From Palauibacter sp965207805 (GTDB lineage: Bacteria > Gemmatimonadota > Gemmatimonadetes > Palauibacterales > Palauibacteraceae): DNA of 64,000 nt. Within the stretch, counting starts at the first letter, position 1. Each line of letters begins with the position of its first letter. The notes beneath the pieces were generated by a model, which was not told where the DNA came from, searched no databases, and saw only the letters and a program-made list of their open reading frames with translations. The position numbers and the translations under genes are program-made. The stretch covers positions 3,162,001-3,226,000 of the forward strand of contig OZ242312.1 in assembly GCA_965207805.1 (NCBI GenBank). Reading direction: 5' to 3'. This document shows, in pieces, positions 51,458 to 60,674 of this stretch.

Positions 51458-52573
51458 GTGAACGCCGGGAACGCTGCCACCCACGCGCCGGACCTGTTCG
51501 GTCTCCGCACTCCGGCTCTCATCCTCGATCTCGATGTCCTGGAGAACAACCTCCGGGTCATGCAGGAACGCACGGACGCCCTCGGCGTTCGGCTCCGCCC
51601 CCACGTGAAGACGCACAAGTGTGTGGAGATCGCCGAACTCCAGCGGTCGCGCGGGGCGTCGGGCATCGCCGTTTCCACGCTCGCGGAGGCCCGGATCTTC
51701 GCGGAGGCGGGTTTCGATGACATCCTGTGGGCCTTTCCCCTCAATCTCTCCCGGATCGGCGAGGCGGCCGCGCTCTCCCAGCGCGTCGAACTGGGCGTGA
51801 CGGTGGACTCCCTCACGGCCGTCGAGGCTCTCGAGGCCGCCGACGTCTCCTTCTCGGCATGGCTCGAAATCGACTGCGGCTACGGGCGCTCCGGCGTCCC
51901 GCACGACAGTGGCCGGCTGGTCGAGATCGCGAGGCGCATCTCACGCTCGGGCCGGCTTGCGCTCCGCGGCTGCCTGACGCACGCCGGCCACACCTACGGC
52001 GCGGACTCGCCCGCCGCCATCGCCGCGCTGGCGGATGAGGAGCGACGGGCAATGGTCGAGGTGGGACGCGCGCTCCGCGCGGCAGGGCTCGAGCCGGGGG
52101 TGCTCTCCGTCGGTTCGACCCCGGGAATGAGCCGCGTCGAGACGCTGGAGGGGGTCGACGAGGCCCGGCCGGGAAACTACGCGCTCTACGACTACACGCA
52201 GATGCGGCTGGGATCGTGTGCGCTGAGCGACTGCGCGGTCACGGTGCTTGCGACGGTCGTTTCCGCGCGCGACGGATCGGACGGGGCGATTGCGGACTGT
52301 GGCGCGCTCGCCCTGTCCAAGGATGTGGGGCCGGACGCTCCGCCCCACTACGGCCGCCTCTTCCGCGACGCGTCCGGACGAGAACTGAGCGACCATCGCG
52401 TGACCTCGGTGAGCCAGGAACACGGGCGCCTGTCCGGGTGGTTCGCCGTCGGCGAGAAGGTCCGCGTCCTTCCGAATCACGCCTGTCTCACGGTCGCGCA
52501 CTTCGATCACTTCGAGGTCGTTCGGGGGCGGCGTGTGGTGGACCGGTGGAAGATCCGACGCGCACGCGACTGA
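51458..52573 (+). CDS. D-threonine aldolase/D-serine dehydratase-like PLP enzyme
   Basis: 371 residues, start GTG 51458. Fold-type III PLP protein: the N-terminal TIM barrel begins LRTPALILDLDVLENNLRVM, with the Schiff-base lysine in RPHVKTHK (about 53). LEIDCGYGRSGV and SVGSTPGMSRV are family segments. The C-terminal beta domain carries the metal pair His-x-Cys in LPNHACLTV (about 341-343), as in metal-dependent D-threonine aldolase and D-serine dehydratase (DSD). Which reaction is catalysed cannot be told. It is divergent from the ECF sigma gene and convergent with xdhC. Confidence 0.85.
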   Translation: MNAGNAATHAPDLFGLRTPALILDLDVLENNLRVMQERTDALGVRLRPHVKTHKCVEIAELQRSRGASGIAVSTLAEARIFAEAGFDDILWAFPLNLSRIGEAAALSQRVELGVTVDSLTAVEALEAADVSFSAWLEIDCGYGRSGVPHDSGRLVEIARRISRSGRLALRGCLTHAGHTYGADSPAAIAALADEERRAMVEVGRALRAAGLEPGVLSVGSTPGMSRVETLEGVDEARPGNYALYDYTQMRLGSCALSDCAVTVLATVVSARDGSDGAIADCGALALSKDVGPDAPPHYGRLFRDASGRELSDHRVTSVSQEHGRLSGWFAVGEKVRVLPNHACLTVAHFDHFEVVRGRRVVDRWKIRRARD

Positions 52574-52575
52574 AG

Positions 52576-52598
52576 CGGCGCAGCGCGACCCCGCGCCG
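52576..52598. terminator. weak hairpin between convergent genes
   Basis: CGGCGC (52576-52581) and GCGCCG (52593-52598) can form a 6-bp stem with an 11-nt loop in the 28-bp gap between the aldolase-like gene and the xdhC-like gene. No T-tract is present. Confidence 0.3.
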
Positions 52599-52601
52599 AC
52601 G

Positions 52602-53642
52602 TTAGGGAGCTCTGTCGAGGGCGATGAGCTGCGCGAGGATGGAGACGGCGATCTGCACGGGCGAACGGGCGCCGATCCGCAGCCCGACGGGACCGTGGAT
52701 CCGGTCGCATACCGCCTCGTCGAGCCCCCGCGCGAGGAGCGCCGCTCGGCGTTGCTCCTGCGTCCGGCGTCCGCCCAGGAGGCCGACGTAGCCGCAGCGG
52801 GAGGCGAGCGCCGTTTCAAGCGCAGGTTCATCCAGCTTCTCGTCGTGCGTGAGGATGACGACGCTGGTTCGAGGGTCGAGATCGAGCGCGGCCATCGCCT
52901 CGTCCGGCCAGCGCGGATCGAGCGACGCGGCATCCGGGAATCGCTCCGGCCGCAGGAAGGCCTCGCGCGGATCCACGACTACGACCTCGAAGCCGGTTCG
53001 GTGCGCCATGGCGCACAGCGCATGCCCGATCGGGGTTGCGCCCACGATGACGAGCCGCGGGGGCGGGGCGAAGGATTCGACGAAGACGAGGCTGTCCGGA
53101 TCGTCCCGCACGAGTTGGGCAACGCGGGCGTCCGACCGGCCGAGCCAATCGTCTACGCGGGAGCGGGCCGCCCGGTCGAGTTCGGCCGATCCGAGCGTTC
53201 CCAGTGACCGGTCCGGTTCGAGGAGGAGTTGCCGCGAGTGCGTGGGCGGCGCCGCGCCGGTGAGGAGGACGCCCGGGGCGCCGGCCTCCTGGAGCTGCCA
53301 GAGGCGATGCCAGACGGGGTCGCCGGGATCGTAGCGGTCGAGGAGGACGTCGATCTCCCCGCCGCAGGAGAGCCCCACGCCCGCGGCCATCTCGTCGGTG
53401 ATCCCGTACGTGACCGAGGCCGGCGCGCCGCCGGCCAGCAGCGCGGAGAGCCGTTCGTGCAGGTCGCCCTCGACGCACCCGCTCGAGATCGAGCCGCTCA
53501 GCTCCCCGGCGGCCGAGATCGCGAACCGCGCGCCCGGTGGCAGCGGGGCGGAACGGCGCACGGCGATGAGCGTCGCCATGGCGATGGGATCGCCCCGCTC
53601 CGCCCAGCGCGCGATGTCCTCGCGCACGGCCCGGAGACTCAT
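52602..53642 (-). CDS. XdhC/CoxI family molybdenum cofactor insertion protein
   Basis: 346 residues. The N-terminal XdhC/CoxI domain has ATLIAVRRSAPLPPGARFAI, the family Gly/Cys motif SGSISSGCVEGDL and VGLSCGGEIDVLLD. The C-terminal XdhC Rossmann-like domain has LVIVGATPIGHALCAMAHR and VVVVDPREAFLRPERFP, followed by GYVGLLGGRRTQEQRR. The family binds sulfurated Mo cofactor and hands it to xanthine dehydrogenase/CO dehydrogenase-type enzymes. No such enzyme is in the window; moaC and moeA are. It is 36 bp upstream of... the etfA stop lies just beyond its start on the same strand. Confidence 0.88.
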   Translation of the reverse strand: MSLRAVREDIARWAERGDPIAMATLIAVRRSAPLPPGARFAISAAGELSGSISSGCVEGDLHERLSALLAGGAPASVTYGITDEMAAGVGLSCGGEIDVLLDRYDPGDPVWHRLWQLQEAGAPGVLLTGAAPPTHSRQLLLEPDRSLGTLGSAELDRAARSRVDDWLGRSDARVAQLVRDDPDSLVFVESFAPPPRLVIVGATPIGHALCAMAHRTGFEVVVVDPREAFLRPERFPDAASLDPRWPDEAMAALDLDPRTSVVILTHDEKLDEPALETALASRCGYVGLLGGRRTQEQRRAALLARGLDEAVCDRIHGPVGLRIGARSPVQIAVSILAQLIALDRAP

Positions 53643-53678
53643 GCCGGCCGATCCGGACCCGCGTCGCGCGACACTACG

Positions 53679-54662
53679 CTAGCCGCCCCGGCGGGCTTCG
53701 CGAACCGCCTCCGTGAGCACGGGCAGCACCTCGAACACGTCCCCGACGAGACCGTAGTCCGCCACCCCGAAGATCGGCGCATCCGCATCGCGGTTGATCG
53801 CCACGATGACCTTGGCCGTGCGCATCCCGGCCAGGTGCTGGATCGCCCCGCTGATCCCGACCGCGAAGTACAGGTTGGGCGACACGGTCTTGCCGGTCTG
53901 GCCCACCTGCTCGCCGTGCGGCCGCCAGCCCGCATCCACCACCGCCCGGCTCGCGCCGAGTGCCGCTTCGTCGCCCAGCGCTTCCACCAGCGCCTCGAGG
54001 AGCGGCCAGTGCTCCGGCCCCTGCATCCCGCGGCCGCCCGAAACGATCGTCGTCGCTTCGCTCACGTCGAGTCGGTCGCGATCCCCCAGCTCCAGTGCGG
54101 CCGTCCGCGCCCGGCCCTCGAGGCCCTCGAGATCCAGATTCGACATCTCTCCCGCCGCGCCCTCCCCGGCCGGCGCGAAGACGTTGGCCCGGATCGTCAT
54201 CACGGCCGGACCCGGGGTGAAGCGCAGGGTCGCGATCGCTTTCCCGGCGTACATGGGCCGGCGGACGACGATGGCGCCGTCCTCCCGCCGGCACTCGATG
54301 ACTTCCGAGGCCACGCTCCGCCCGATCCGCGCGCCCACGCGGGGGGCGATGTCCCTCCCCTGGGCCGTCGCCGCGAAGATCACGGCGTCGTAGTCCCCGG
54401 CCTCGACCAGCCGGGCGATGGCCGCGGCGGCGATGTCCGGCTGACACAGCGCGAGCGCTTCCGACTCACCGACCCAGGTGCGGTCGGCGCCGAAGCCGCC
54501 GAGCTGCGCGGCCGCCGCCTCCGTACCGGGAGGCCCGAGCGCGACGACGTGGGTCTCTCCCCCGACATCGGCGGCGATCCGTCGCGCGAGCCCGACCGCC
54601 TCCCGCGAGGCCCGGCTCACCGTTCCTTCGCGGATTTCGGCGTACGCCAGGGCCCCGGGCAT
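53679..54662 (-). CDS. etfA: electron transfer flavoprotein alpha subunit
   Basis: 327 residues from the ATG at 54662, which overlaps the etfB stop by one base (TGATG). ETF accepts electrons from acyl-CoA dehydrogenases. The C-terminal FAD domain has SGGRGMQGPEHWPLLEALV, RAVVDAGWRPHGEQVGQTG, SPNLYFAVGISGAIQH and AINRDADAPIF followed by ADYGLVGD, all standard EtfA signatures. A longer open frame extends to 54998 inside etfB and is rejected. Confidence 0.95.
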   Translation of the reverse strand: MPGALAYAEIREGTVSRASREAVGLARRIAADVGGETHVVALGPPGTEAAAAQLGGFGADRTWVGESEALALCQPDIAAAAIARLVEAGDYDAVIFAATAQGRDIAPRVGARIGRSVASEVIECRREDGAIVVRRPMYAGKAIATLRFTPGPAVMTIRANVFAPAGEGAAGEMSNLDLEGLEGRARTAALELGDRDRLDVSEATTIVSGGRGMQGPEHWPLLEALVEALGDEAALGASRAVVDAGWRPHGEQVGQTGKTVSPNLYFAVGISGAIQHLAGMRTAKVIVAINRDADAPIFGVADYGLVGDVFEVLPVLTEAVREARRGG

Positions 54663-55411
54663 CAGAGCACCCCCGCTTCGTCGCGCAGCGCCTTCACCAG
54701 CTCCGGCACGGCGTCCGCTCCCTCCCCGACGATCCGGCCCGCGGCCGGCGCCGGCGGTTCGTCGAGTCGGAGGAATTCGATGGTCGGCGGATCGAGCGTC
54801 ACCTCCCGCTCCTCGAGAGGCTTTCGCTTCGCCGCCATGATCCCCTTGAGGCTCGGATACCGCGGCTCGTTGAGCCCCTTCTGCGTCGACACGACGGCGG
54901 GCAGCGAGAACTCGACGACCTCGTGACCGCCTTCGACCTCGCGGCGGGCCGTCGCATCGCTCCCGGAGATCTCGAGGCCGACGACGACGGTCGCGCACGG
55001 AAGGCCGAGAAACTCGGCCACCATCTGCGGGACCTGCATGTTGTCGTCATCGATCGCCTGCTTCCCGAACAGCACGAGATCGACGTCACGGCCCCGAATC
55101 TCGTCGGCGAGCGCCCGCGCCACGGAGAGCGCATCGTGCGAACCCTCGCACGCGAGCAGGACGCCCTCATCCGCCCCCATCGCGAGCGCCTGGCGGATCG
55201 ATTCGGCGGTCTCGGGGGGGCCGAGCGCGACGACCGTCACCTTCCCCTCCCCCGCCTCTTCCTTGCGGCGGATCGCATCCTCGAGCGCGAACTCGTCGTA
55301 CGGGTTCACGACGTACTTGACGCCGGCCGGGTCCAGTCCCGCGCCGTCGGACGTCACTCTTACCCGCGTGGCCGAGTCCGGCACGCGTTTCATGCAGACT
55401 ATTGTATTCAT
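54662..55411 (-). CDS. etfB: electron transfer flavoprotein beta subunit
   Basis: 249 residues. NTIVCMKRVPDSATRVRV, VVNPYDEFALEDAIR, VTVVALGPPETAESIRQAL and DLVLFGKQAIDDDNMQVP are the usual EtfB motifs, with the AMP-binding region near KQAIDDD. The C-terminal recognition loop region (LPAVVSTQKGLNEPRYPSLKGIMAAKRKP) is intact. It forms a unit with etfA, with the 182-residue hypothetical gene 22 bp upstream. Confidence 0.95.
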   Translation of the reverse strand: MNTIVCMKRVPDSATRVRVTSDGAGLDPAGVKYVVNPYDEFALEDAIRRKEEAGEGKVTVVALGPPETAESIRQALAMGADEGVLLACEGSHDALSVARALADEIRGRDVDLVLFGKQAIDDDNMQVPQMVAEFLGLPCATVVVGLEISGSDATARREVEGGHEVVEFSLPAVVSTQKGLNEPRYPSLKGIMAAKRKPLEEREVTLDPPTIEFLRLDEPPAPAAGRIVGEGADAVPELVKALRDEAGVL

Positions 55412-55433
55412 CCGTCTTGTTCTTCGAATGGAG

Positions 55434-55982
55434 TCAGGCGCTCTGGTAGGTCTCGATCTCGTCGGAAGTCAGTGCGCACACGCGAAACGCGATGAGGTCG
55501 ATGAGGGCATCGGTCACATTCTTCTGGCGGAGGTTCCGCGCCCGCGCGTCTTCCGCGGCGGGTCGGGCCTCGCGCAGGGTCACGAGCCGGGCGGCCAGCC
55601 AGTCCAGGAAATCGTGTACGACATCGCGGTGTTCCCGGTCCCTGTCCGGCTCCCCGTTCGGAGCCTTCGGCAGGAACGCGTCGATGAGCGCGAGCAGCCC
55701 GGGGAAGATCATCTCCGTGAGTTCCTCGTCCCCGATGAGTTCCTCTTCGGTGATCTCCTCCCAGCTCATCTCGTTCCAGTACAGCTCGCACGCTTCCTCG
55801 AAGAGATGGCGCCGCACTTCCGGAGACGCCTTCCTGAGAACGATGTCGCCCGGCGAGAGCCTTCGCCCCACGACTTTTCGCATGCCGCGGATGCGTTCCT
55901 GGATGAGCGTTCGGCCGGCCAGAGCGTGGGCTCGATCGGGCGTTTCGGCGGCGGCGGACGGGGCTTGCGTTTCGTTGTTCAC
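55434..55982 (-). CDS. conserved hypothetical protein upstream of etfBA
   Basis: 182 residues from GTG 55982; the frame continues upstream to a TTG at 56018. The protein is soluble and helical, rich in acidic residues: RRHLFEEACELYWNEMSWEEITEEELIGDEELTEM, then ALIDAFLPKAPNGEP and VHDFLDWLAARLVTLREARP. No domain is recognised. It is 22 bp before etfB on the same strand and may be part of the same transcript; the divergent ECF sigma gene starts at 56084. Confidence 0.6.
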   Translation of the reverse strand: MNNETQAPSAAAETPDRAHALAGRTLIQERIRGMRKVVGRRLSPGDIVLRKASPEVRRHLFEEACELYWNEMSWEEITEEELIGDEELTEMIFPGLLALIDAFLPKAPNGEPDRDREHRDVVHDFLDWLAARLVTLREARPAAEDARARNLRQKNVTDALIDLIAFRVCALTSDEIETYQSA

Positions 55983-56083
55983 GGAGCCGAAGATGCGACG
56001 GCCACGGTGAAGGAACAAGCGCCGGGGCGAACGCCGACGGGAGCCGGTGCAACGGCCGGCATCGAGGGCGTGTTACCCAAGCG

Positions 56084-56743
56084 ATGGGGACGTCTTTGGC
56101 GGAGGAAACGCGAACGCGTAACGGATCGCCGGGCGATTCGACCGGTCCGGGTTCCGGACCCGCGGAGCCGGCGGATCCCGGCGCGGACGAGCCCGGCCTC
56201 GTGGAGGCCGTGCAGGCCGGCGACTCGCGAGCGTTTTCCCTGTTCGTGACGAGATACACGGACCCGGCGTACGCGGTGGCGTTGTCGATTCTGCGCCACG
56301 AGCAGGACGCGGAAGACGCGGTGCAGGCCGCGTTCATTCGCGCGCTCGAGCGGATCGGACAGCTGCGGCCGGGAAGCCGCTTCGGTCCGTGGTTCTATCG
56401 CGTGCTGAGGAGTACGTGCCTGAACCTCCGGCGGCGTGAGCTTCTGCGGACCCATTCGGAGCTGACGGACACGGCGGCGTCGCGGGACGATCCGCATCGC
56501 GAATTCGAGCGGAGGTACGCCCGGGAGCGGGTGCTCGGCGCGCTCGCACAGCTTCCGGAACGACAGAGAACGGCAGTCATGATGTACGACCTTGAAGGGT
56601 ACGACCACGCGGAGATCGCGGAGATCCTCGGGATCGCCGTAGGAACTTCGAGGGCGAACCTTCATCACGGCAGGCACGCGTTGCGCCGCCTTCTCGGCGA
56701 AGCGCCCGCGTCCGGCGCCGGAGGAGCAGACGAGGATGAATAG
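56084..56743 (+). CDS. ECF RNA polymerase sigma factor (efflux operon)
   Basis: 219 residues. After a Gly/Pro-rich ~35-residue N-terminus, region 2 reads AFSLFVTRYTDPAYAVALSI, QDAEDAVQAAFIRALERIGQL and FGPWFYRVLRSTCLNLRRR. Region 4 reads LPERQRTAVMMYDLEGYDHAEIAEILGIAVGTSRANLHHGRHALRRLL. The start is the ATG at 56084. The stop overlaps the next gene by 8 bp. It heads a run of same-strand genes leading to TolC, MacA-like and permease genes, so it probably directs an envelope-stress or export response. Confidence 0.88.
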   Translation: MGTSLAEETRTRNGSPGDSTGPGSGPAEPADPGADEPGLVEAVQAGDSRAFSLFVTRYTDPAYAVALSILRHEQDAEDAVQAAFIRALERIGQLRPGSRFGPWFYRVLRSTCLNLRRRELLRTHSELTDTAASRDDPHREFERRYARERVLGALAQLPERQRTAVMMYDLEGYDHAEIAEILGIAVGTSRANLHHGRHALRRLLGEAPASGAGGADEDE

Positions 56744-57140
56744 GAGAGACCAGAGTCGGGACGGCGGGCGCGGGCCTGCGTGGGCCGAGTATCTCGAGCC
56801 CCTGCGGCCCGACGAACTCACGCGGCGCCGATTGCGCCGGAACGTGATGGCCGCGGCGGAAGCGCTGTTCGCGCGGCGGCCTCTCTCGTGGCTCGACGTG
56901 ACGGCAAGCTGGTCCGCGGCGCTCGCGCCGCTGGCGGCCGGACTGCTCGTCGCGGCCGGCGTTCTGTTGTACCGCATCTCCCTGCCGGACGCCCCCGAGT
57001 TCGCCGCCGACCCGGATCCGGCGCCGGTCGGACTGGTGCGCTCGCTGGCGCCGGATGCCGAAGCCCCGCCCGCGCTGCTCATCGACCTCGCCGAGCCGAG
57101 CCGCGACGCGGTGCTGACCGCCGCGCTCATCAATCCGTAA
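56736..57140 (+). CDS. single-TM anti-sigma-like protein
   Basis: 134 residues. The N-terminal ~60 residues are Arg/Glu-rich and cytoplasmic (WAEYLEPLRPDELTRRRLRR). One TM helix follows (AALAPLAAGLLVAAGVLLYRI, about 62-82), with a short extracytoplasmic tail. Overlapping the ECF sigma gene by 8 bp, it is likely the anti-sigma factor, but no ZAS motif is visible. The 38-bp gap downstream leads to the Spy-like gene. Confidence 0.65.
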   Translation: MNRRDQSRDGGRGPAWAEYLEPLRPDELTRRRLRRNVMAAAEALFARRPLSWLDVTASWSAALAPLAAGLLVAAGVLLYRISLPDAPEFAADPDPAPVGLVRSLAPDAEAPPALLIDLAEPSRDAVLTAALINP

Positions 57141-57178
57141 TCCGTAACTCGCTGAAACGCGACACGAACCGGGTGCGT

Positions 57179-57634
57179 ATGGACACTTCGAGATTCCGGG
57201 CGATCCTGCTTCTGGCGCTCGTCTTCGCGGCGGGCGCCGCAGTCGGCGTGGCGGCGGACCGCCTCGATCTTTTCGCCGGCGAGGCCGCCGGCGAAGCGGC
57301 GGCGGAGACGACGTCTCCCGAAACGCGGGATCGCGACGACGGGGCGCGCGGGCGGCAGACGACGATCGAGCAGTTCGCCGATGAGCTGGGCTTGACGGCC
57401 GACCAGCGGGTGCAGATCGAGGGCTTCCTCGATCACTACCGCGATGGGATGCGGACGTTGCGCGGGAGCTACCGGACCTTGATGGACTCGGTCCGGACCC
57501 GGATCGAGTCGGTGCTGACGGAGGAGCAGGGTGAGGACTATCGGGAGTTGCTGCGGCAGCGCTACGGGAACGGGCGAGAGCGCGGCGGTGAACGGGGGTC
57601 CCAGGGGCGTGAGGACCCGCAGCGAAACAACTGA
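57179..57634 (+). CDS. Spy/CpxP-like periplasmic protein
   Basis: 151 residues, start ATG 57179. One N-terminal hydrophobic helix (AILLLALVFAAGAAVGVAA) is followed by a charged helical segment. ELGLTADQRVQIEGFLDHYR then MRTLRGSYRTLMDSVRTRIESVLTEEQGEDYREL matches the LTxxQxxxI...LTxEQ pattern of Spy/CpxP and periplasmic heavy-metal sensor proteins. A chaperone or sensor role in the envelope is suggested. It lies between the anti-sigma-like gene and tolC. Confidence 0.7.
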   Translation: MDTSRFRAILLLALVFAAGAAVGVAADRLDLFAGEAAGEAAAETTSPETRDRDDGARGRQTTIEQFADELGLTADQRVQIEGFLDHYRDGMRTLRGSYRTLMDSVRTRIESVLTEEQGEDYRELLRQRYGNGRERGGERGSQGREDPQRNN

Positions 57635-57678
57635 CAACCGACAGACGTCAATCAGCCCCTCGCGGGGCAAGGGAAACG

Positions 57679-59037
57679 ATGACCATTCGACATAGATGTG
57701 GGTGCGGAGACCGGCCGAGCGCCGGTTTTCGTCGATGGGGGCTCGTCCTGCTGCCGGCGGTTCTGTTTGCGGGAGCGTCGCCCAAAATGGCGGCGGCGCA
57801 GGTGCAGGCGAGCGACAACGTTCGCCAGATCACGGTCGACGAAGCGGTCGAGATCGCGCTACGCCGCAACCCTCAGCTGCTCCAGGCCTACTCGCAGATC
57901 GAGATGGCCGAGCATAACCAGTTGAGCGCGATCGGCCAGCTCCTCCCGTCGGTCAACATGAGTTTCGGCTACTCGAACTCATCGACGGGACGTCTGGACG
58001 CCCTCAGCCAGGGGATCGTCGCGACGAGCTACTCCACTCAGATCAACGCCGGATACACGCTCTTCAACGGCTGGAGCCGGTTCACCGACCTGAAAGGCGC
58101 CCGTCTGGGAATCGTCGAACAGAACGCCCGCTATCGCGAGGCCGAGTTCCAGGTCATCCAGGCGGTGAAACAGGCGTACGCGGCGAACGTCGCCGCGCTC
58201 GAACTCGTCGCCGTGGAGGAACGCCGCGTCCAGCGCCAGGCGGACCAGTTGGAGTTCGTCAGACAGCAGCTGGAGCTGGGACGGGCGACGCGCTCCGACT
58301 CCCTGCGCTCGCAGGTCGACCTCAACAACGCGCAGCTCGCGCTTCTGAACGCGGAGAACAACGCGCGCACGCGGACCTTCGAACTCACCGAGGTCATCGG
58401 CTCCGAGACCCTCGTGGGGCCGACCGCCGAGGCGGAACTCGCGATGGCCGCGATCCCCTTCACCCGCGACGAACTGTTCGCAATGGCCGATGTGACGGCT
58501 CCCGCGCTGCAGGCGGCCTCGGCGGCCGTCGAGGCGGCGGAGGCGGCGGTGTCGAGCGCGCGCTCCAGCTACTTGCCGTCGATCACGGTCGGCGCGGGCT
58601 ACGGCTGGGCGAACCAGGAGTTTCCTCCGTCCAACCGCTCCTGGTCGTTTTCGCTGCGAGGCAGCTACCCCCTCTTCAACGGGTTCCAGCGCGAGACGCA
58701 GGTATTTCGCGCCCGGGCCTCGGCGGACCAGGCCCGGCAATCCGAACGCGCGGCGCAACTCAATCTCAGTTCGCTGCTCGACGCGCGATACGCGACGGCG
58801 CAGTCCGCGCTCGCGGGCGTGGACCTCGCCGAGCGGAACGTCGAGCTCAGCGAAGAGAGCCTACGGGTCGTGCAGGAGCGCTACCAACTCGGCCTGGCCA
58901 CGATTCTCGAACTCCAGGACGCCCAGATCACGCTCACGCAGGCGGAGGTCGATCTCGTCAGCGGTCGGTTCCAGTACGAGGCGGCGGTCGCGGGGATCGA
59001 GGCCCTCCTCGGCCGGAGGCTCGACCAGCAACCCTGA
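57679..59037 (+). CDS. TolC-family outer-membrane efflux protein
   Basis: 452 residues. A Shine-Dalgarno AAGGGA lies 5 nt before the ATG at 57679. A signal peptide ends near MAAAQ. The mature part contains the duplicated OEP coiled-coil domain: ITVDEAVEIALRRNPQLLQ, LLPSVNMSFGYSNSS, YTLFNGWSRFTDLKGARLG in the first half and SYLPSITVGAGYGWANQEF with GSYPLFNGFQRETQV in the second. The trimer forms the outer-membrane channel of tripartite pumps. A 5-bp hairpin GCCCC/GGGGC sits just upstream (57655-57668). The MacA-like gene follows. Confidence 0.92.
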   Translation: MTIRHRCGCGDRPSAGFRRWGLVLLPAVLFAGASPKMAAAQVQASDNVRQITVDEAVEIALRRNPQLLQAYSQIEMAEHNQLSAIGQLLPSVNMSFGYSNSSTGRLDALSQGIVATSYSTQINAGYTLFNGWSRFTDLKGARLGIVEQNARYREAEFQVIQAVKQAYAANVAALELVAVEERRVQRQADQLEFVRQQLELGRATRSDSLRSQVDLNNAQLALLNAENNARTRTFELTEVIGSETLVGPTAEAELAMAAIPFTRDELFAMADVTAPALQAASAAVEAAEAAVSSARSSYLPSITVGAGYGWANQEFPPSNRSWSFSLRGSYPLFNGFQRETQVFRARASADQARQSERAAQLNLSSLLDARYATAQSALAGVDLAERNVELSEESLRVVQERYQLGLATILELQDAQITLTQAEVDLVSGRFQYEAAVAGIEALLGRRLDQQP

Positions 59038-59197
59038 CGGCCGGCGGCTCGTGGGCTTTTGGCCGCGGGCTGCGACCGCCGCGTGACGTATCTCTTCAAC
59101 GTCGGACTCGCGCAGGGTGTCCTCTCAGCGTGCTATGGCGGCCCGGTTTCGGCGCCCCGATAGTCCGTTCAGGGACCCGACACGAGACGAGATACCG

Positions 59198-60664
59198 ATG
59201 TCCATATTCGAACGCTGCCGGCGTCGCTTCCTACCGCGAGGCGGCACCATTGGCCACACGATGGTCTTCACCGCGCTCGGGTTCGCGGCCGCCGGCTGTG
59301 CGACCGGCGAGGCCAACGAACCCGAGCAGACGCTCCAGACGCTGACCGCCGGGCGCCAGACCATCGTCTCCAGCGTCGAGGCGACCGGGACGGTCGAACC
59401 GATCCGCGTGATCGAGGTCAAGTCGCAGGCGGGCGGCGAGGTTCTCGAACTGCCCGTCGAACTCGGGGACAACGTCGAACAGGGGACGCTCCTCGTGCGG
59501 ATCGACCCGCGCGATGTGAACAACGCGTTCGCGCAGGCCCAGGCCGACCTCGACGTCGCGGAGGCGCAGAACGATGTCGCGGGGCGCCAGCTCGAGCGGG
59601 TCGAGGCGCTTCACGAGTCCGACATCGTGACCGCGGAGGAACTGGAGAACGCGATCCTCTCGGCGGCGAACGCGAGGGCGTCGCTCGTGCGGGCGCAGAC
59701 GAACCTCGAACTCGCCCGGGACAAGCTGGACGACGTGACGCTCCGGGCCCCGATCACCGGAACCGTCGTGGAGCGGACGGTGGAGCAGGGACAGGTCGTC
59801 ACGGGGACGCGCGACCTCACCGGCGGCACGGTGCTGATGCGGATGGCCGATCTCACCGAGGTCCAGGTGCGCATGCTCGTCGACGAGACGGACATCGGCC
59901 GGCTCCAGCCGGGACTTCCGGCGGACATCACCGTGGAAGCGTATCCCACCCGGACCTTCCGGGGCTCCGTCCTCAAGATCGAACCGCAGGCGGTCGTCGA
60001 GCAGAACGTGACCATGTTCGCCGTGCTCACGCGCATCTCCAATGAGGAGGATCTGCTGCGGCCGGGGATGAACGCGGACGTCGAAGTCGTGATCGGGCGC
60101 CAGGAGGACGTGCTCGCGGTGGCGAACAGCGGGATCAAGTCCCAGCAGGAGGCCGTCCAGATCGTCCGGGCGCTGGAGATCGACGCCGATGTCAACGCGC
60201 TGCTGCGCGACTTCCAGAGCCAGGATCGGCCGGCGGCGGAGGGGGATGTACCGGCGGAGGGCGAGGAGGAGCCGATGATCGGCGGGGTTCCGATGTCGGA
60301 ATTCCAGTCGATGTCGCAGCAGGAGCGGATGCGCGTCTTCCAGAACATGTCCGATGACGAGCGGCGCCGGATGATGCAGCAGTTCCGGAACCAGGGAGGC
60401 GGCGGACCCGGGGGCGGCCGGGGCGGCCCGGCGCGGCGGCCCGACGAGCCCCGCCCGGCATTCGTGTTCAGGTACGACGCGAGCGGCCTCCTCGACCTGA
60501 AGCCGGTCATGATCGGCCTCAGCGACTTCGACCACACGCAGATCGTCCGCGGGCTCGAGGAAGGCGAGGAGATCGTCGCCGTTCCCACCTCGCTCATCGC
60601 GCAGCAGGAGTTCCTGGACCGAATCCGCAGCCGGACAGGGCTGCCGGGCATCGGGGGAAGGTGA
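59198..60664 (+). CDS. MacA/HlyD-type periplasmic adaptor lipoprotein
   Basis: 488 residues from ATG 59198 (frame open to 59117). The signal ends with lipobox AAAGC. It contains a biotinyl-lipoyl domain (ATGTVEPIRVIEVKSQAGGE), alpha-hairpin (about 100-165), a second lipoyl half (VTLRAPITGTVVERTVEQGQ) and beta-barrel segment VRMLVDETDIGRL. An unusual Gly/Met/Gln-rich insertion (about 335-425), with QSMSQQERMRVFQNMSDDE and a GGGGPGGGRGG stretch, interrupts the membrane-proximal domain. The protein links the inner-membrane permease to TolC. Confidence 0.9.
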   Translation: MSIFERCRRRFLPRGGTIGHTMVFTALGFAAAGCATGEANEPEQTLQTLTAGRQTIVSSVEATGTVEPIRVIEVKSQAGGEVLELPVELGDNVEQGTLLVRIDPRDVNNAFAQAQADLDVAEAQNDVAGRQLERVEALHESDIVTAEELENAILSAANARASLVRAQTNLELARDKLDDVTLRAPITGTVVERTVEQGQVVTGTRDLTGGTVLMRMADLTEVQVRMLVDETDIGRLQPGLPADITVEAYPTRTFRGSVLKIEPQAVVEQNVTMFAVLTRISNEEDLLRPGMNADVEVVIGRQEDVLAVANSGIKSQQEAVQIVRALEIDADVNALLRDFQSQDRPAAEGDVPAEGEEEPMIGGVPMSEFQSMSQQERMRVFQNMSDDERRRMMQQFRNQGGGGPGGGRGGPARRPDEPRPAFVFRYDASGLLDLKPVMIGLSDFDHTQIVRGLEEGEEIVAVPTSLIAQQEFLDRIRSRTGLPGIGGR

Positions 60665-60674
60665 CGACGGTCCG

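Noticed and set aside
54663..54998. N-terminal extension of etfA
   Set aside because: It lies inside etfB in another frame; the TGATG junction gives the natural start.
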